A DNA stretch of 64,000 nt from an uncultured Muribaculaceae bacterium (GTDB lineage Bacteria > Bacteroidota > Bacteroidia > Bacteroidales > Muribaculaceae). Numbering within the stretch: the stretch's first letter is position 1; every line of letters begins with the position of its first letter. Shown here one piece after another: positions 8,501 to 18,371 of this stretch. The notes below the pieces were generated by a model that had not been told where the DNA came from, did no database searches, and saw nothing but the letters and a program-made list of their open reading frames with translations. The position numbers and the translations under genes are program-made. The DNA is taken from the NCBI GenBank assembly GCA_910585285.1, contig CAJUDL010000016.1, positions 2,586 through 66,585 of the forward strand. Reading direction: 5' to 3'.

Positions 8501-9475
8501 TTAGAAATTCCTTGAGATGATAAATTCGAAAATGTCCTTGAAACATTTTTTTGATTCGGATTCCGGATACGAGTCTATTATGGAATCCGCTTCTTTTTGC
8601 ATATTGCGCATCACGTCGAATGCATAATCAATACCTCCGTTGTCTTTTGCAAATTCTATAAGGGCATTTATTTCATCTGTATTAAGATCTCCTTTAACCA
8701 GCATCTCTTTCATGGAAGAGCTATCTTCTTCCGGAGCATTGTTGAGGGCATAGAGCAAAGGGAGTGTAACCTTTCCTTCACGAAGATCATTGCCGGTAGG
8801 TTTCCCAATCTGAGGATTCGGAAAATAGTCGAAAATGTCGTCCTTGATCTGGAAGCAGAGTCCGAGCAATTCTGCATACTGCACCATCGGGGAGTATTCG
8901 TCAGATGTAGCGCCTGCTGCTTCCGCTCCCATTTTCACGCAGTTCATAAAGAGTGAAGCCGTCTTTTTGCGGATCATCATGAAATAGCTCTGCTCATCGA
9001 AATGATGTTCCCGCACATTGCAGATTTGATCGATTTCTCCAAGCGAGAGTTCCTTACCGAGTGCGGAGAGCGCGGAGATGATTGTGAGATGACCTGTCTT
9101 GATACCGGCTACCAGAGCGTTGGAGACGAAATAATCGCCTACAAGCACGGCTATATGGTTTCCCCAGGTAGCGTTGATTGTGGGTAGACCCCGGCGTAAG
9201 GATGTTTCGTCAACTATGTCGTCATGGATAAGCGATGCATTATGAAGCATTTCAAGAGCGGCACCGGCTTGCAACACATCTTCGTTGACACTGCCAAACA
9301 GTTTGGCGCTAAGTATAACCAATATAGGACGTATCTGTTTCCCTTTCTTCTCAAGATAAGAAGAGACGATACTGTTCATCAGCTCATTAGGTGTATCCAA
9401 AGTAGAGGAGATGATCTGGTTCATCTCCTTAAGTTCCGCACCCAGATAGGATTGTATTTTCTCCAACTGCTCCAT
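8501..9475 (-). CDS. ispB: Polyprenyl (octaprenyl-type) diphosphate synthase
   Basis: 324 residues of all-alpha isoprenyl synthase. The first Asp-rich motif is LIHDDIVDETSLRRG (DDxxD), the second is QIKDDIFDYF, and GKQIRP near residue 47 is the substrate-phosphate site. The enzyme chain-lengthens farnesyl diphosphate with isopentenyl diphosphate to make the quinone side chain; chain length cannot be read from sequence alone. It is the first gene of the minus-strand run leading to rnpA, yidD, porW and porX. A TAnnTTTG box lies 8 bases before the ATG. Confidence 0.92.
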   Translation of the reverse strand: MEQLEKIQSYLGAELKEMNQIISSTLDTPNELMNSIVSSYLEKKGKQIRPILVILSAKLFGSVNEDVLQAGAALEMLHNASLIHDDIVDETSLRRGLPTINATWGNHIAVLVGDYFVSNALVAGIKTGHLTIISALSALGKELSLGEIDQICNVREHHFDEQSYFMMIRKKTASLFMNCVKMGAEAAGATSDEYSPMVQYAELLGLCFQIKDDIFDYFPNPQIGKPTGNDLREGKVTLPLLYALNNAPEEDSSSMKEMLVKGDLNTDEINALIEFAKDNGGIDYAFDVMRNMQKEADSIIDSYPESESKKCFKDIFEFIISRNF

Positions 9476-9482
9476 AAGACTG

Positions 9483-9490
9483 CAAAATTA
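9483..9490 (-). promoter_or_regulatory. Candidate -7 box (TAATTTTG) before polyprenyl synthase
   Basis: TAATTTTG matches the Bacteroidetes TAnnTTTG consensus on the coding strand. No TTTG is seen 19-20 bases upstream, and the box is very close to the ATG, so support is partial. Confidence 0.4.
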
Positions 9491-9590
9491 CAAAAATATT
9501 GTCAAATCCGTTTAAGATTCTGGAAATATTTGCATAAGATTGCATGTTGTAGGGTAAGAATGGGAAGGGAAAATAAAATGGTGAATAAGT

Positions 9591-10217
9591 TTATTCGAGC
9601 CGGTCGGGGATTAGGGTTATTGCCATATCTTCGGTGATGAGGGTTACTTTACCGGTGGTTTCATCGAGGTAGAAGACAGAGAGTGTGGTTTCAAAGGGAG
9701 GGATTGGTTTGCCATCGATTGTGAATATGTCTTGGGAGATGGTGAAAGAACCGTTGTCGTTGGGAATCATCTTGTTGATTTCCTCGCCGTTGTAGGTATA
9801 GGAAATATAGAAGAACCGCTGATGGTCGGTAGGGAAATCGGTCTCTATTTTCAAAGAGTCGGTAAAAAAGAAATGATCCGAGAGCGTGGCGCGTAATGCC
9901 ACTACATTGGAAGAACCTATACCTCGCGAAGAAAGGTGCTTGACTCCGCTGATATAACTCTGTATGTTCTTGGCTTTGGATTTCTGATATTGTGATGCAA
10001 CGAGGAGACGTTGCTCTCCGCTGGCTGTGTCAATGATTTTCATTGCCTGTTTGGGCGATGTCCATTCCACAGATGAAGAGGGGGCGAAAATATCATTGAC
10101 CTTAAGTGATTTCCCGTTGATTTTTATTGTAGGGGTATTGAGGAAGACTATGCGATAGTCTGCATATGCCGATAAACTTACAAGAATGCCCAATACTAAA
10201 AACAGAATTCTGATCAT
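9591..10217 (-). CDS. Exported protein of unknown function coupled to a CHASE2 gene
   Basis: 208 residues with a signal peptide (IRILFLVLGILVSLSAYA, cleaved before DYRI). The rest appears beta-rich, with no cysteines and no motif I recognise; residues 25-45 read TIKINGKSLKVNDIF and the C-terminus has PPFETTLSVFYLDETTGKV, which hints at immunoglobulin-like strands. The ATG overlaps the stop of the upstream CHASE2 gene (ATGA), so the two are probably translated together, and the protein may act in the periplasm with the CHASE2 sensor. That link is inference. Confidence 0.75.
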   Translation of the reverse strand: MIRILFLVLGILVSLSAYADYRIVFLNTPTIKINGKSLKVNDIFAPSSSVEWTSPKQAMKIIDTASGEQRLLVASQYQKSKAKNIQSYISGVKHLSSRGIGSSNVVALRATLSDHFFFTDSLKIETDFPTDHQRFFYISYTYNGEEINKMIPNDNGSFTISQDIFTIDGKPIPPFETTLSVFYLDETTGKVTLITEDMAITLIPDRLE

Positions 10218-11449
10218 AATGCGTAATGTTCGTTAAGTTTTTGACAATAAATGGAATATAGAGATAGAAAAGTAGTTGCCAAGAGTGTGTCATGAAATTC
10301 AGTGAAGATCACGAAATGCGCAAGCTGCAATAGAAACAGGATTGCTCCGACACCAATGAAACTCAGTATGAAATTCATAATCGGCCGTGGATTCCATCCG
10401 ATCACTTTCCATAGCGTGAGATTCATGATAATAAAGTAAGCAATAATGAAATATACTATGAAAGTCAACAGCATTGACCATAGGTTTATTTTAGTCTTCC
10501 CTTCTTCAAGAGCTGTAAGGGCATTTATCACAATTGCCGGTCCGGAGATATAACCGACATAACTGTCGTGGATGTCGTTCATGCAATAATCGCCTATTAT
10601 GATTCTTTTTCCTTTTACAAGGTTTCGGAGCTCTTCATCGGTCGATACATCCAGTATATCCGTGCCAAGATTATACCATACCTTGTCTCCCTCTTCGGTA
10701 TAAGAATTTTCCAGCGATACCGGCAACGGGAGAATCATGGTGGTGTTATCGAAGATTCCCGGCTTATAATTCTTGACATTATGAGAGTTATTGAAGAGGG
10801 TTTGCGCCATGGATGGAATTCCGTCACCACCGGCGAAGTTATATTTTGAAAAATTATTGGAGATGAGATTGACGGCATAATCTCCATTGGAATGCAGTTT
10901 TTTATCTATGAGTGGAGAGATAGTTCCATCAGAATGCACCGGGACTGTCAGGCGTTTCATTCCGTTGATGCATTTGAAAAGAGCCGTGTCTCCTTCAGCA
11001 GGCATTGAACTGTCGAAGAATATGTCGATGGCGATAGCTGCATAATCCGCATCCTTTATGCGGGAAAGGAAGTCGAGAAGCTTACGGCGGTCTGCCACAT
11101 CAATTACACCGCAAGGAATGCCATATTCATCATTGACTGGCGTTAGCTGCCGGTCAAAGCTGATGTTCACAGGGAGGATGTCGGATGGGATGGGTTTTGT
11201 CTTGCCGCCTGTAAGCATAGAGGCAAGCTGCAGCTTCTTCATGGTCAAATCCTCGTTGCCGAAAGAATGAGGTATGCGGTCGCATATGATTGTAAGAATA
11301 AGAGTTATGAATGCTGTGATAGCAGCCACACATAATCTTGTATTCCTGCCGGAAGTGAACTTCAGGAAGCGAAGTATAGCATCAAGAACCAGAGATTCTA
11401 TTTTGCTTAAAAAGTTGATTATGTTGTTTCTCTTATTCTTTTTATTCAT
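10214..11449 (-). CDS. CHASE2-domain membrane protein without an output domain
   Basis: 411 residues. One N-terminal membrane helix (VAAITAFITLILTII), then a periplasmic CHASE2-like region of about 250 residues with DYAAIAIDIFFD, GKRIIIGDY and GPAIVINALTALEEGK, and three C-terminal membrane helices (LLTFIVYFIIAYFIIM, FILSFIGVGAILFLL, TLLATTFLSLYSIY). CHASE2 domains usually sense extracellular signals for kinases, cyclases or Ser/Thr kinases. Here only about ten residues follow the last helix, so a partner must carry any signal. The gene is divergent from nadB and coupled to the exported protein downstream. Confidence 0.8.
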   Translation of the reverse strand: MNKKNKRNNIINFLSKIESLVLDAILRFLKFTSGRNTRLCVAAITAFITLILTIICDRIPHSFGNEDLTMKKLQLASMLTGGKTKPIPSDILPVNISFDRQLTPVNDEYGIPCGVIDVADRRKLLDFLSRIKDADYAAIAIDIFFDSSMPAEGDTALFKCINGMKRLTVPVHSDGTISPLIDKKLHSNGDYAVNLISNNFSKYNFAGGDGIPSMAQTLFNNSHNVKNYKPGIFDNTTMILPLPVSLENSYTEEGDKVWYNLGTDILDVSTDEELRNLVKGKRIIIGDYCMNDIHDSYVGYISGPAIVINALTALEEGKTKINLWSMLLTFIVYFIIAYFIIMNLTLWKVIGWNPRPIMNFILSFIGVGAILFLLQLAHFVIFTEFHDTLLATTFLSLYSIYCQKLNEHYAL

Positions 11450-11469
11450 TAGCGGGAAGAATTTATTCC

Positions 11470-11477
11470 AAAGTTAA
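11470..11477 (-). promoter_or_regulatory. Candidate -7 box (TAACTTTG) for the CHASE2 gene
   Basis: TAACTTTG on the coding strand 20 bases before the ATG. The expected TTTG at the correct distance is not evident. Confidence 0.4.
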
Positions 11478-11529
11478 TAAAAATCTGTAAGTTGAGGAAC
11501 GTAATGGATGGAATTTGAAAAAGAATTGC

Positions 11530-11537
11530 TAAATTTG
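11530..11537 (+). promoter_or_regulatory. Candidate -7 box (TAAATTTG) for nadB
   Basis: TAAATTTG fits TAnnTTTG and lies about 60 bases before the nadB ATG in the divergent intergenic region. No TTTG is found 19-20 bases upstream. Confidence 0.4.
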
Positions 11538-11600
11538 CAGGTTGAAGCGAGGCCTCGGGATATACATCGGGGTCTGACTACGGTCTAATATCATTCAGAG

Positions 11601-13184
11601 ATGGTATATAAATATGATTGCTTAGTGATAGGTTCCGGCATCGCGGGCATGAGCTTTGCGCTCAAGGCTTCCCGCGCGGGAGCCAAGGTGGCGATGATCT
11701 GTAAGACATCCCCGGATGAGGCAAATACATTCTTCGCTCAGGGCGGCGTTGCCTCAGTGACCAATCTCGAGGTCGATAATTTCGAGAAACATATCCATGA
11801 CACAATGGTGGCAGGCGACTGGCTAAGTGATCCTGCGGCTGTGGAGAAGGTGGTGAAGAATGCCCCCTCACAGATCCGGGAGCTCATAGGCTGGGGCGTT
11901 GATTTTGACAAAAATGAAAACGGAGACTTTGACCTTCATCGCGAAGGTGGGCACTCGGAATTCCGTATTCTCCATCATGCCGACAATACCGGCGCGGAGA
12001 TTCAGATGAGTCTTGTTGAGACTGTCAAGAAAGATTCCAATATTGACGTATTCACCGACAGGTTTGCCGTAGAGATCATCACACAGCATCATTTAGGAAA
12101 GGTTGTGACGCGCCGCACTCCAGACATTACATGCTATGGAGCGTATGTGCTCAATCAGGAGACAGGAGAGGTAGATACCTTTCTTGCCAAAGTAACGGTA
12201 ATGGCGACCGGAGGTGTGGGCTCAGTATATACCACCACTACCAATCCTCTCATCGCAACAGGTGATGGCATCGCTATGGTATATCGTGCCAAAGGCACGG
12301 TGAGCGATATGGAATTTATTCAGTTCCATCCTACGGCTCTTTATCATCCCGGCGATCGTCCCAGTTTCCTTATTACTGAAGCGATGCGTGGATATGGTGC
12401 CGTGCTCCGCAATCTTGACGGCGAGGAGTTCATGCAAAAGTATGATCCACGGTTGTCGCTCGCTCCTCGCGACATTGTGGCGCGTGCCATCGATTCCGAG
12501 ATGAAACTCCATGGCACTGACCATGTCTTCCTGGATGTGACTCACAAAGATCCGGAGGAAACCAAGCGTCATTTTCCGAACATATATGAGAAATGTCTTT
12601 CGCTTGGCATAGATATTACGAAAGACATGATACCCGTTGCTCCTGCCGCTCATTATCTATGCGGCGGCATAAAGGTGAATCTTGATGGCGAGAGTTCCAT
12701 CAACAGGCTATATGCTGTTGGAGAATGCTCATGCACGGGTCTTCATGGAGGGAACCGACTCGCATCCAATTCGCTGATAGAGGCTGTGGTATATGCCGAT
12801 GCTGCGGCACGCCATGCCATGGAGCATATCGGAGAATACGACTGGCGCGATGATGTGCCTGAATGGAACGACGAAGGCACGGTTCATCCCGAAGAGATGG
12901 TGCTCATCACTCAGTCTGAAAAAGAGGTGAACCAGATAATGGGATATTATGTTGGAATTGTGAGGAGCGATTTGCGGCTGAAACGGGCTTGGAATCGTCT
13001 TGATATCCTTTACCAGGAGACGGAAGCTCTCTTCAAATGCAGCAAACCATCCCGACAGCTCTGCGAACTTCGCAATATCATAAACGTGGCGTATCTAATC
13101 ATGCGTCAGGCGATGGAGCGGAAAGAGAGTCGCGGACTCCATTACACTGTAGATTATCCTCATCCCGAAACTCCGAAGGTTTGA
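11601..13184 (+). CDS. nadB: NadB, L-aspartate oxidase
   Basis: 527 residues of the succinate-dehydrogenase/fumarate-reductase flavoprotein family. The FAD-binding GSGIAGMSFALKA is at residues 11-23, FFAQGGVA near 50, the substrate loop HREGGHS near 115, the active-site region DMEFIQFHPT near 240 and LHGGNRLASNSL near 380. NadB oxidises aspartate to iminoaspartate, the first step of NAD synthesis. The HPT and GGNRLASNSL motifs and the lack of a heme-linked partner favour NadB over SdhA. nadA and nadC are not in the window. The ctpA-type gene follows by 25 bases. Confidence 0.95.
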   Translation: MVYKYDCLVIGSGIAGMSFALKASRAGAKVAMICKTSPDEANTFFAQGGVASVTNLEVDNFEKHIHDTMVAGDWLSDPAAVEKVVKNAPSQIRELIGWGVDFDKNENGDFDLHREGGHSEFRILHHADNTGAEIQMSLVETVKKDSNIDVFTDRFAVEIITQHHLGKVVTRRTPDITCYGAYVLNQETGEVDTFLAKVTVMATGGVGSVYTTTTNPLIATGDGIAMVYRAKGTVSDMEFIQFHPTALYHPGDRPSFLITEAMRGYGAVLRNLDGEEFMQKYDPRLSLAPRDIVARAIDSEMKLHGTDHVFLDVTHKDPEETKRHFPNIYEKCLSLGIDITKDMIPVAPAAHYLCGGIKVNLDGESSINRLYAVGECSCTGLHGGNRLASNSLIEAVVYADAAARHAMEHIGEYDWRDDVPEWNDEGTVHPEEMVLITQSEKEVNQIMGYYVGIVRSDLRLKRAWNRLDILYQETEALFKCSKPSRQLCELRNIINVAYLIMRQAMERKESRGLHYTVDYPHPETPKV

Positions 13185-13209
13185 TCATGGGGTATTATCA
13201 ATAAAAAGA

Positions 13210-14868
13210 ATGAAAAAAAGAAGACTTCTCCACATATTGCCTGCTGCAGCACTTTTTGCCGCAGCAGGGCTCACATTGTCGGCTCAGAAGAGTCACGACG
13301 CATCGCTGGCGCGCAATCTTAATAATTTCAACTCGATTGTTAAACAGGTGGAACTTCACTATGTGGATACCATCAATACCGATGAGAGTTTCAAGGCGGC
13401 GATAGAGGCATTTCTTGCCTCAACCGATCCCTATACTGAATATTACAGTGCCGATGATCAGGAGAAGTTACAGAAGATGACCACCGGAGAATATGGCGGT
13501 ATAGGCAGCTATATCATGCAACGCAACGGAGGATCTTACATTTCCCAGCCGATGGAGGGGAGTCCGGCAGCCAAAGGGGGCTTGCGCCCGGGCGATCATA
13601 TAATAAAGGTAGACACTACGGATGTGGCAGACAAAGGTAGTGAATTCGTCACCAAATTGCTGAAGGGTGTTCCCGGCACTCCGGTGAAAGTCACCGTGAA
13701 GCGTCCGTATGTGGTCGATTCCATCCTCACTATGGAGATAATGCGCGCTAAGGTGCAGGAGCCGAGCATGAGTTTTGACACCATTATCAACAATATCGGT
13801 TATCTTCGTCTCACGAGTTTTATCGATAAGACTCCGGCTGAAGTGCGTAAGGTTCTCGAGCGTTTCAAGGAAGATAAGGAGCTTCGGGGCGTAGTGATAG
13901 ATCTGCGCGGCAATGGCGGAGGTCTGGTTGAGAGTGCAGTGGATCTTGTGGGGTGCTTCGTGCCCAAAGGCACTGAAGTTGTGCGTACCATCGGGCGAGA
14001 TCCTCTTCAGGAAAAAATCTATAAGACTACGCGTAAGCCGATATTACCAGACACCCCTCTTGCTGTCTTGATTGATGGAGGGAGTGCCTCTTCATCTGAA
14101 ATTGTAGCAGGTTCGTTACAAGATTTGGACAGAGCTGTGCTGATTGGATCCCGCAGTTTTGGCAAAGGACTGGTGCAGACCCCGTTGCAGCTTCCTTACG
14201 GAGGTTTGCTTAAAGTGACGGTTGCCAAATATTATCTTCCTTCAGGCAGATTGATACAGGCTGTGGATTATTCACGCCGCAATCCCGACGGTTCTGTGGC
14301 ACGCGTGCCTGATAGTCTTACGAATGTCTACCACACTGCCAACGGCAGGGAGGTGCGTGACGGCGGCGGACTGCGTCCGGACACTACTATTGATTGGGGT
14401 AAGGTGAATCGTCTTGTCTATAACATTGTTGCCGACAACTGGGCTTTTGATTACGCCACAAAATTCACAGCTCAGCATCCTTCGATAAGTGAACCGAAAG
14501 ATTTCGAGATTACCGATGATATGTATGCCGACTTCAAGAAATCCATCGATCCTAAGAAATTCAAATACGACAAAGTGTGCGAGGAGATGGTGAAAACATT
14601 GCGTACCACAGCAGAAACCGAAGGATACATGAACGATGATACAAAGGCTCAGATTGACAAACTTGCAGAGCTGCTGACCCATAATCTTGATCACGATCTT
14701 GACACTCACAGAGGTGAGATTTCGGAATACCTCGGTTCTGAGATTGTAGGAAGGTATTATTACGATAAAGGGAAAGTGGCTTACGAACTGAAAACCGATA
14801 AAGCCTTGAAGCTTGCTGAAGATATACTGAAAAATAAATCAACCTACGATGGCATGCTCGGGAAGTAG
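13210..14868 (+). CDS. C-terminal processing peptidase, S41 family
   Basis: 552 residues. An exported N-terminus (LLHILPAAALFAAAGLTLSA) is followed by a helical region, a PDZ domain (about residues 95-170; EYGGIGSYIM and GSPAAKGGLRPGDHII), and an S41 protease core with VIDLRGNGGGL, the nucleophile in GGSASSSEIVAG and the catalytic Lys in SFGKGLVQ. A C-terminal extension of about 180 residues follows. This family trims the C-termini of periplasmic proteins. The gene is followed by mfd after 37 bases. Confidence 0.92.
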   Translation: MKKRRLLHILPAAALFAAAGLTLSAQKSHDASLARNLNNFNSIVKQVELHYVDTINTDESFKAAIEAFLASTDPYTEYYSADDQEKLQKMTTGEYGGIGSYIMQRNGGSYISQPMEGSPAAKGGLRPGDHIIKVDTTDVADKGSEFVTKLLKGVPGTPVKVTVKRPYVVDSILTMEIMRAKVQEPSMSFDTIINNIGYLRLTSFIDKTPAEVRKVLERFKEDKELRGVVIDLRGNGGGLVESAVDLVGCFVPKGTEVVRTIGRDPLQEKIYKTTRKPILPDTPLAVLIDGGSASSSEIVAGSLQDLDRAVLIGSRSFGKGLVQTPLQLPYGGLLKVTVAKYYLPSGRLIQAVDYSRRNPDGSVARVPDSLTNVYHTANGREVRDGGGLRPDTTIDWGKVNRLVYNIVADNWAFDYATKFTAQHPSISEPKDFEITDDMYADFKKSIDPKKFKYDKVCEEMVKTLRTTAETEGYMNDDTKAQIDKLAELLTHNLDHDLDTHRGEISEYLGSEIVGRYYYDKGKVAYELKTDKALKLAEDILKNKSTYDGMLGK

Positions 14869-14905
14869 TGATGCCATGAATTGATTCAAACTGCTTCTTA
14901 ATCTT

Positions 14906-17900
14906 ATGGAATTAAGGGAAGCCGATAAACTTTTTGCAACGGAAGCGCGCACTGCAGCCGTAGAGAAAGCCTTGGGCGACAAAAAGATAAAACGGTTGCT
15001 CCTCTCCGGACTGGAAGGGAGTTCTGTCGCTATGCTGTTTGCGGCATTGAAGCCGCAGAAACATCCGGCACTGATTGTTGCCGATGATTTCGACACGGCG
15101 GGATATATCTATAATGACCTTTGCCAGATTCTTGGACCGGAGGCGGTGGGTATTTTCCCAAGTGGTTACAAACGGGATATCAAGTATGGTCAGCCTGATG
15201 CTCCATCGCAGATTCTGCGCACGGAAGTGCTCAATGCGTTGGGCGACAAGAAGAGCCCGTTAAGATATGTGATATCATATCCTGAAGCATTGGCAGAGAA
15301 AGTGGCGGATGCCGCCACGATTGCCGACAACAGTGTGTCGCTGAAGGTGGGAGGACGAATCATATTGTCGGACCTCACCGGAAGGCTTCGCGAACTCGGT
15401 TTTCGTGAAACGGAATATGTATATGAGCCGGGGCAGTTTGCCCGCAGAGGCTCAATTGTGGATGTATATTCCTATTCTTGTGAACTTCCTTATCGAATTG
15501 ATTTCTTTGACGATGAAGTTGATTCGATACGCACTTTCAATGTGGAGACGCAACTTAGTGAGGAGAAGCTTGAAAGCATCAATGTGCTTCCACCCTCGTC
15601 TTCGGAGACATCAGAAAAAGGTATAAGTCTTCTTGAATTTGTGGATGATGGTACATTGGTGATGTGTCAGAGCCCGTCGTATCTTCTGGAGCGCGTAAAA
15701 GGGGTATCGGAAGAAACCTTTTCCTCAGCTGCGCTTATAGCTGATGAGGGTGATGCAAAAGCGATGGAGAAAGTGGTGGATGCTGAGGCTTTCATCCGCA
15801 GGTTTGCCGGAATGAAGGTTGTGAAATTCGGATCGCAAGGTTCCGATGCCGATTTCCGGGCGGATGCCGTCATTTCGTTCAATTGCGGTCCGCAGGCTCT
15901 CTATCACAAGAATTTTGAACTTATATCCGATAGTTTCCTGAAATTCCTTGCCGACGGTTATAGGATATTCATTCTGTCTGATTCTCCCTATCAGGCTGAA
16001 CGGCTGCGGAATATTTTCGAGGATAGAGGAGATAATATACCTTTCACTGCCGTTGACCGCACACTGCATGAAGGTTTTGTGGATCACGACGGCAAGAACT
16101 GTTTCTTTACAGACCATCAGATATTCGACCGTTTCCATAAATATAACCTGAAGAGTGACCGCGCAAGAAGCGGTAAGCTGGCGCTGTCACTTCGTGAGCT
16201 TAACCAGATCGAGATAGGCGACTACATCGTGCATATCGACCATGGCATTGGAAAATTCGCCGGTCTTGTGCGCACGGATGTCAACGGTAAGCCACAGGAG
16301 ATGATAAAACTCCTTTATCAGAACGACGATATTATTTTGGTGAGCATTCACGCCCTTCACAAACTCTCGAAATACAGAGGTAAAGAAGGTGTGCCGCCGA
16401 AAATCAATAAACTCGGCAGCGGTGCATGGAACAAGCTCAAGGAACGCACTAAAACCAAAGTCAAGGATATAGCCAGAGACCTCATCAAGCTTTATGCAGC
16501 ACGGCGAGAAGAGAAAGGACATGCTTTCGCTCCCGATTCATATCTGCAGCATGAGCTTGAAGCCAGCTTCATATATGAAGACACTCCCGACCAGCTCAAA
16601 GCCACACAGGCTGTAAAGGCTGATATGGAATCACCCAAGCCGATGGACAGGCTTATCTGCGGTGATGTGGGCTTCGGCAAAACAGAGATCGCCATCCGCG
16701 CTGCCTTCAAGGCAGCTGTAGACGGCAAACAGACGGCTGTGCTTGTTCCAACCACAGTGCTGGCTATGCAGCATTACCACACTTTTGCGGATCGTCTCAA
16801 GGATCTCCCCGTGAGGGTTGATTTTATATCTCGTGCGCGAAAGCCCAAAGAGGTGAAGCAGATACTTGCCGATCTTGAGGCAGGTAAGATAGATATCCTC
16901 ATAGGCACCCATAAGATTATTGGAAAAGGGGTGAAGTTTAAGGACCTCGGATTGCTAATAATCGATGAGGAACAGAAATTCGGAGTTGCGGTGAAAGAGA
17001 AACTCAAGCAGTTGAAAGTCAATGTCGATACGTTGACAATGAGTGCTACGCCTATTCCTCGTACGCTTCAGTTCTCCCTTATGGGAGCTCGCGACTTGAG
17101 TTCGCTGAACACCCCTCCGGTCAACCGTCAGCCAGTAGTCACCAACGTCAGCAGTTTCGACGATGATGTGATAAAAGAGGCGGTGGAATTCGAGCTAAGC
17201 CGGAACGGACAGGTATTCTTCATCTCCAACCGAATCGAGAATTTAGCTCATATCGAGAATACGTTACGAAGGTTGATTCCTCAGGTGCGTGTTGTTACAG
17301 CTCATGGTCAGATGCCTCCGGAAAGGGTAGAGCAGGCGATAATAGATTTTGCCAACAGGGATTACGATGTGTTGCTCTCGACCACTATTGTTGAAAACGG
17401 TATAGACATGCCCAATGTCAACACCATAATGGTGAACAATGCGCAGAATTTCGGACTCAGCGAGCTGCATCAGTTGCGCGGCCGTGTTGGGCGTAGTTCG
17501 CGGAAAGCATTCTGTTATCTCCTTGTGCCACCAGGATTGCCCCTGACACCTGTAGCCCGCAGACGACTGCAGGCAATTGAGAGCTTCAGCGATCTTGGCT
17601 CGGGAATACACATAGCGATGCAGGATCTCGATATACGCGGTGCCGGCAATCTTCTTGGTGCCGAACAGAGTGGCTTTATTGCCGATCTTGGATATGAGGC
17701 ATATCAGAAGATTCTCAAGGAATCTGTTTTAGAGTTGAAAACTGAAGAATTTGCCGATACCTTTACCGATGTTGCAGCCGGGCAGGCTGAGGAATTTACT
17801 GCCGATTGCACTATTGAAAGCGATCTTGAACTCCGGATTCCGGCAGAGTATGTGCCGCAGGAAAACGAGCGCATTACGCTCTACCGGCGTCTTGACAATA

Positions 17901-18262
17901 TGGAGCGTCTTGAAAAGCTGGAAGAATTCCGGGCAGAACTGCGCGACCGCTTTGGCGAGATACCCTTCACCACTGAAGAACTTATCCGTGTAGTTCCTCT
18001 GAGAATGTCCGCCCGTCGCCTTGGCATAGAACGTCTGGTGCTTAAAGGAGGAAAGATGCGTGTCTATTTTGTCGGTGATGACAATAAAGCCTACTATAAT
18101 TCCACAGCCTTCGGCAAAGTTCTGATGTATCTGCAACAGAATCCCCGACTATGTGAGCTGAGGGAAGTGAACGGAAAAAGATATATAATGATAGACAATG
18201 TGCCGGGAGTATCCGATGCTCTTGATATCTTCAATATTATAGAAAATTCTAATCCCATCTGA
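14906..18262 (+). CDS. mfd: Mfd, transcription-repair coupling factor
   Basis: 1118 residues, full length. A UvrB-like N-terminal module (KYGQPDAP; FARRGSIVDVYS) is followed by the RNA-polymerase-interacting CarD-like domain (IEIGDYIVHIDHGIGKFAGL, about residue 435), the DEAD motor with Walker A GDVGFGKTE, IIDEEQKFG, SATPIPRT, and the helicase C part VENGIDMPNVN and HQLRGRVGRS. The TRCF C-terminal domain ends the protein. Mfd removes stalled RNA polymerase from DNA lesions and recruits UvrA. Confidence 0.97.
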   Translation: MELREADKLFATEARTAAVEKALGDKKIKRLLLSGLEGSSVAMLFAALKPQKHPALIVADDFDTAGYIYNDLCQILGPEAVGIFPSGYKRDIKYGQPDAPSQILRTEVLNALGDKKSPLRYVISYPEALAEKVADAATIADNSVSLKVGGRIILSDLTGRLRELGFRETEYVYEPGQFARRGSIVDVYSYSCELPYRIDFFDDEVDSIRTFNVETQLSEEKLESINVLPPSSSETSEKGISLLEFVDDGTLVMCQSPSYLLERVKGVSEETFSSAALIADEGDAKAMEKVVDAEAFIRRFAGMKVVKFGSQGSDADFRADAVISFNCGPQALYHKNFELISDSFLKFLADGYRIFILSDSPYQAERLRNIFEDRGDNIPFTAVDRTLHEGFVDHDGKNCFFTDHQIFDRFHKYNLKSDRARSGKLALSLRELNQIEIGDYIVHIDHGIGKFAGLVRTDVNGKPQEMIKLLYQNDDIILVSIHALHKLSKYRGKEGVPPKINKLGSGAWNKLKERTKTKVKDIARDLIKLYAARREEKGHAFAPDSYLQHELEASFIYEDTPDQLKATQAVKADMESPKPMDRLICGDVGFGKTEIAIRAAFKAAVDGKQTAVLVPTTVLAMQHYHTFADRLKDLPVRVDFISRARKPKEVKQILADLEAGKIDILIGTHKIIGKGVKFKDLGLLIIDEEQKFGVAVKEKLKQLKVNVDTLTMSATPIPRTLQFSLMGARDLSSLNTPPVNRQPVVTNVSSFDDDVIKEAVEFELSRNGQVFFISNRIENLAHIENTLRRLIPQVRVVTAHGQMPPERVEQAIIDFANRDYDVLLSTTIVENGIDMPNVNTIMVNNAQNFGLSELHQLRGRVGRSSRKAFCYLLVPPGLPLTPVARRRLQAIESFSDLGSGIHIAMQDLDIRGAGNLLGAEQSGFIADLGYEAYQKILKESVLELKTEEFADTFTDVAAGQAEEFTADCTIESDLELRIPAEYVPQENERITLYRRLDNMERLEKLEEFRAELRDRFGEIPFTTEELIRVVPLRMSARRLGIERLVLKGGKMRVYFVGDDNKAYYNSTAFGKVLMYLQQNPRLCELREVNGKRYIMIDNVPGVSDALDIFNIIENSNPI

Positions 18263-18314
18263 TCTGACTTCATAAAATTTGTTACTTACTTATGCATAAT
18301 TCCTGAAATTTCAT

Positions 18315-18322
18315 TAACTTTG
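18315..18322 (+). promoter_or_regulatory. Candidate -7 box (TAACTTTG) for pyrH-frr
   Basis: TAACTTTG on the coding strand 50 bases before the pyrH start, in the only non-coding stretch between mfd and pyrH. No TTTG lies at 19-20 bases. Confidence 0.45.
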
Positions 18323-18371
18323 GGGAATTGAAATTTCATCACTTATACATATCGTTTAAATTTTGTTACTT

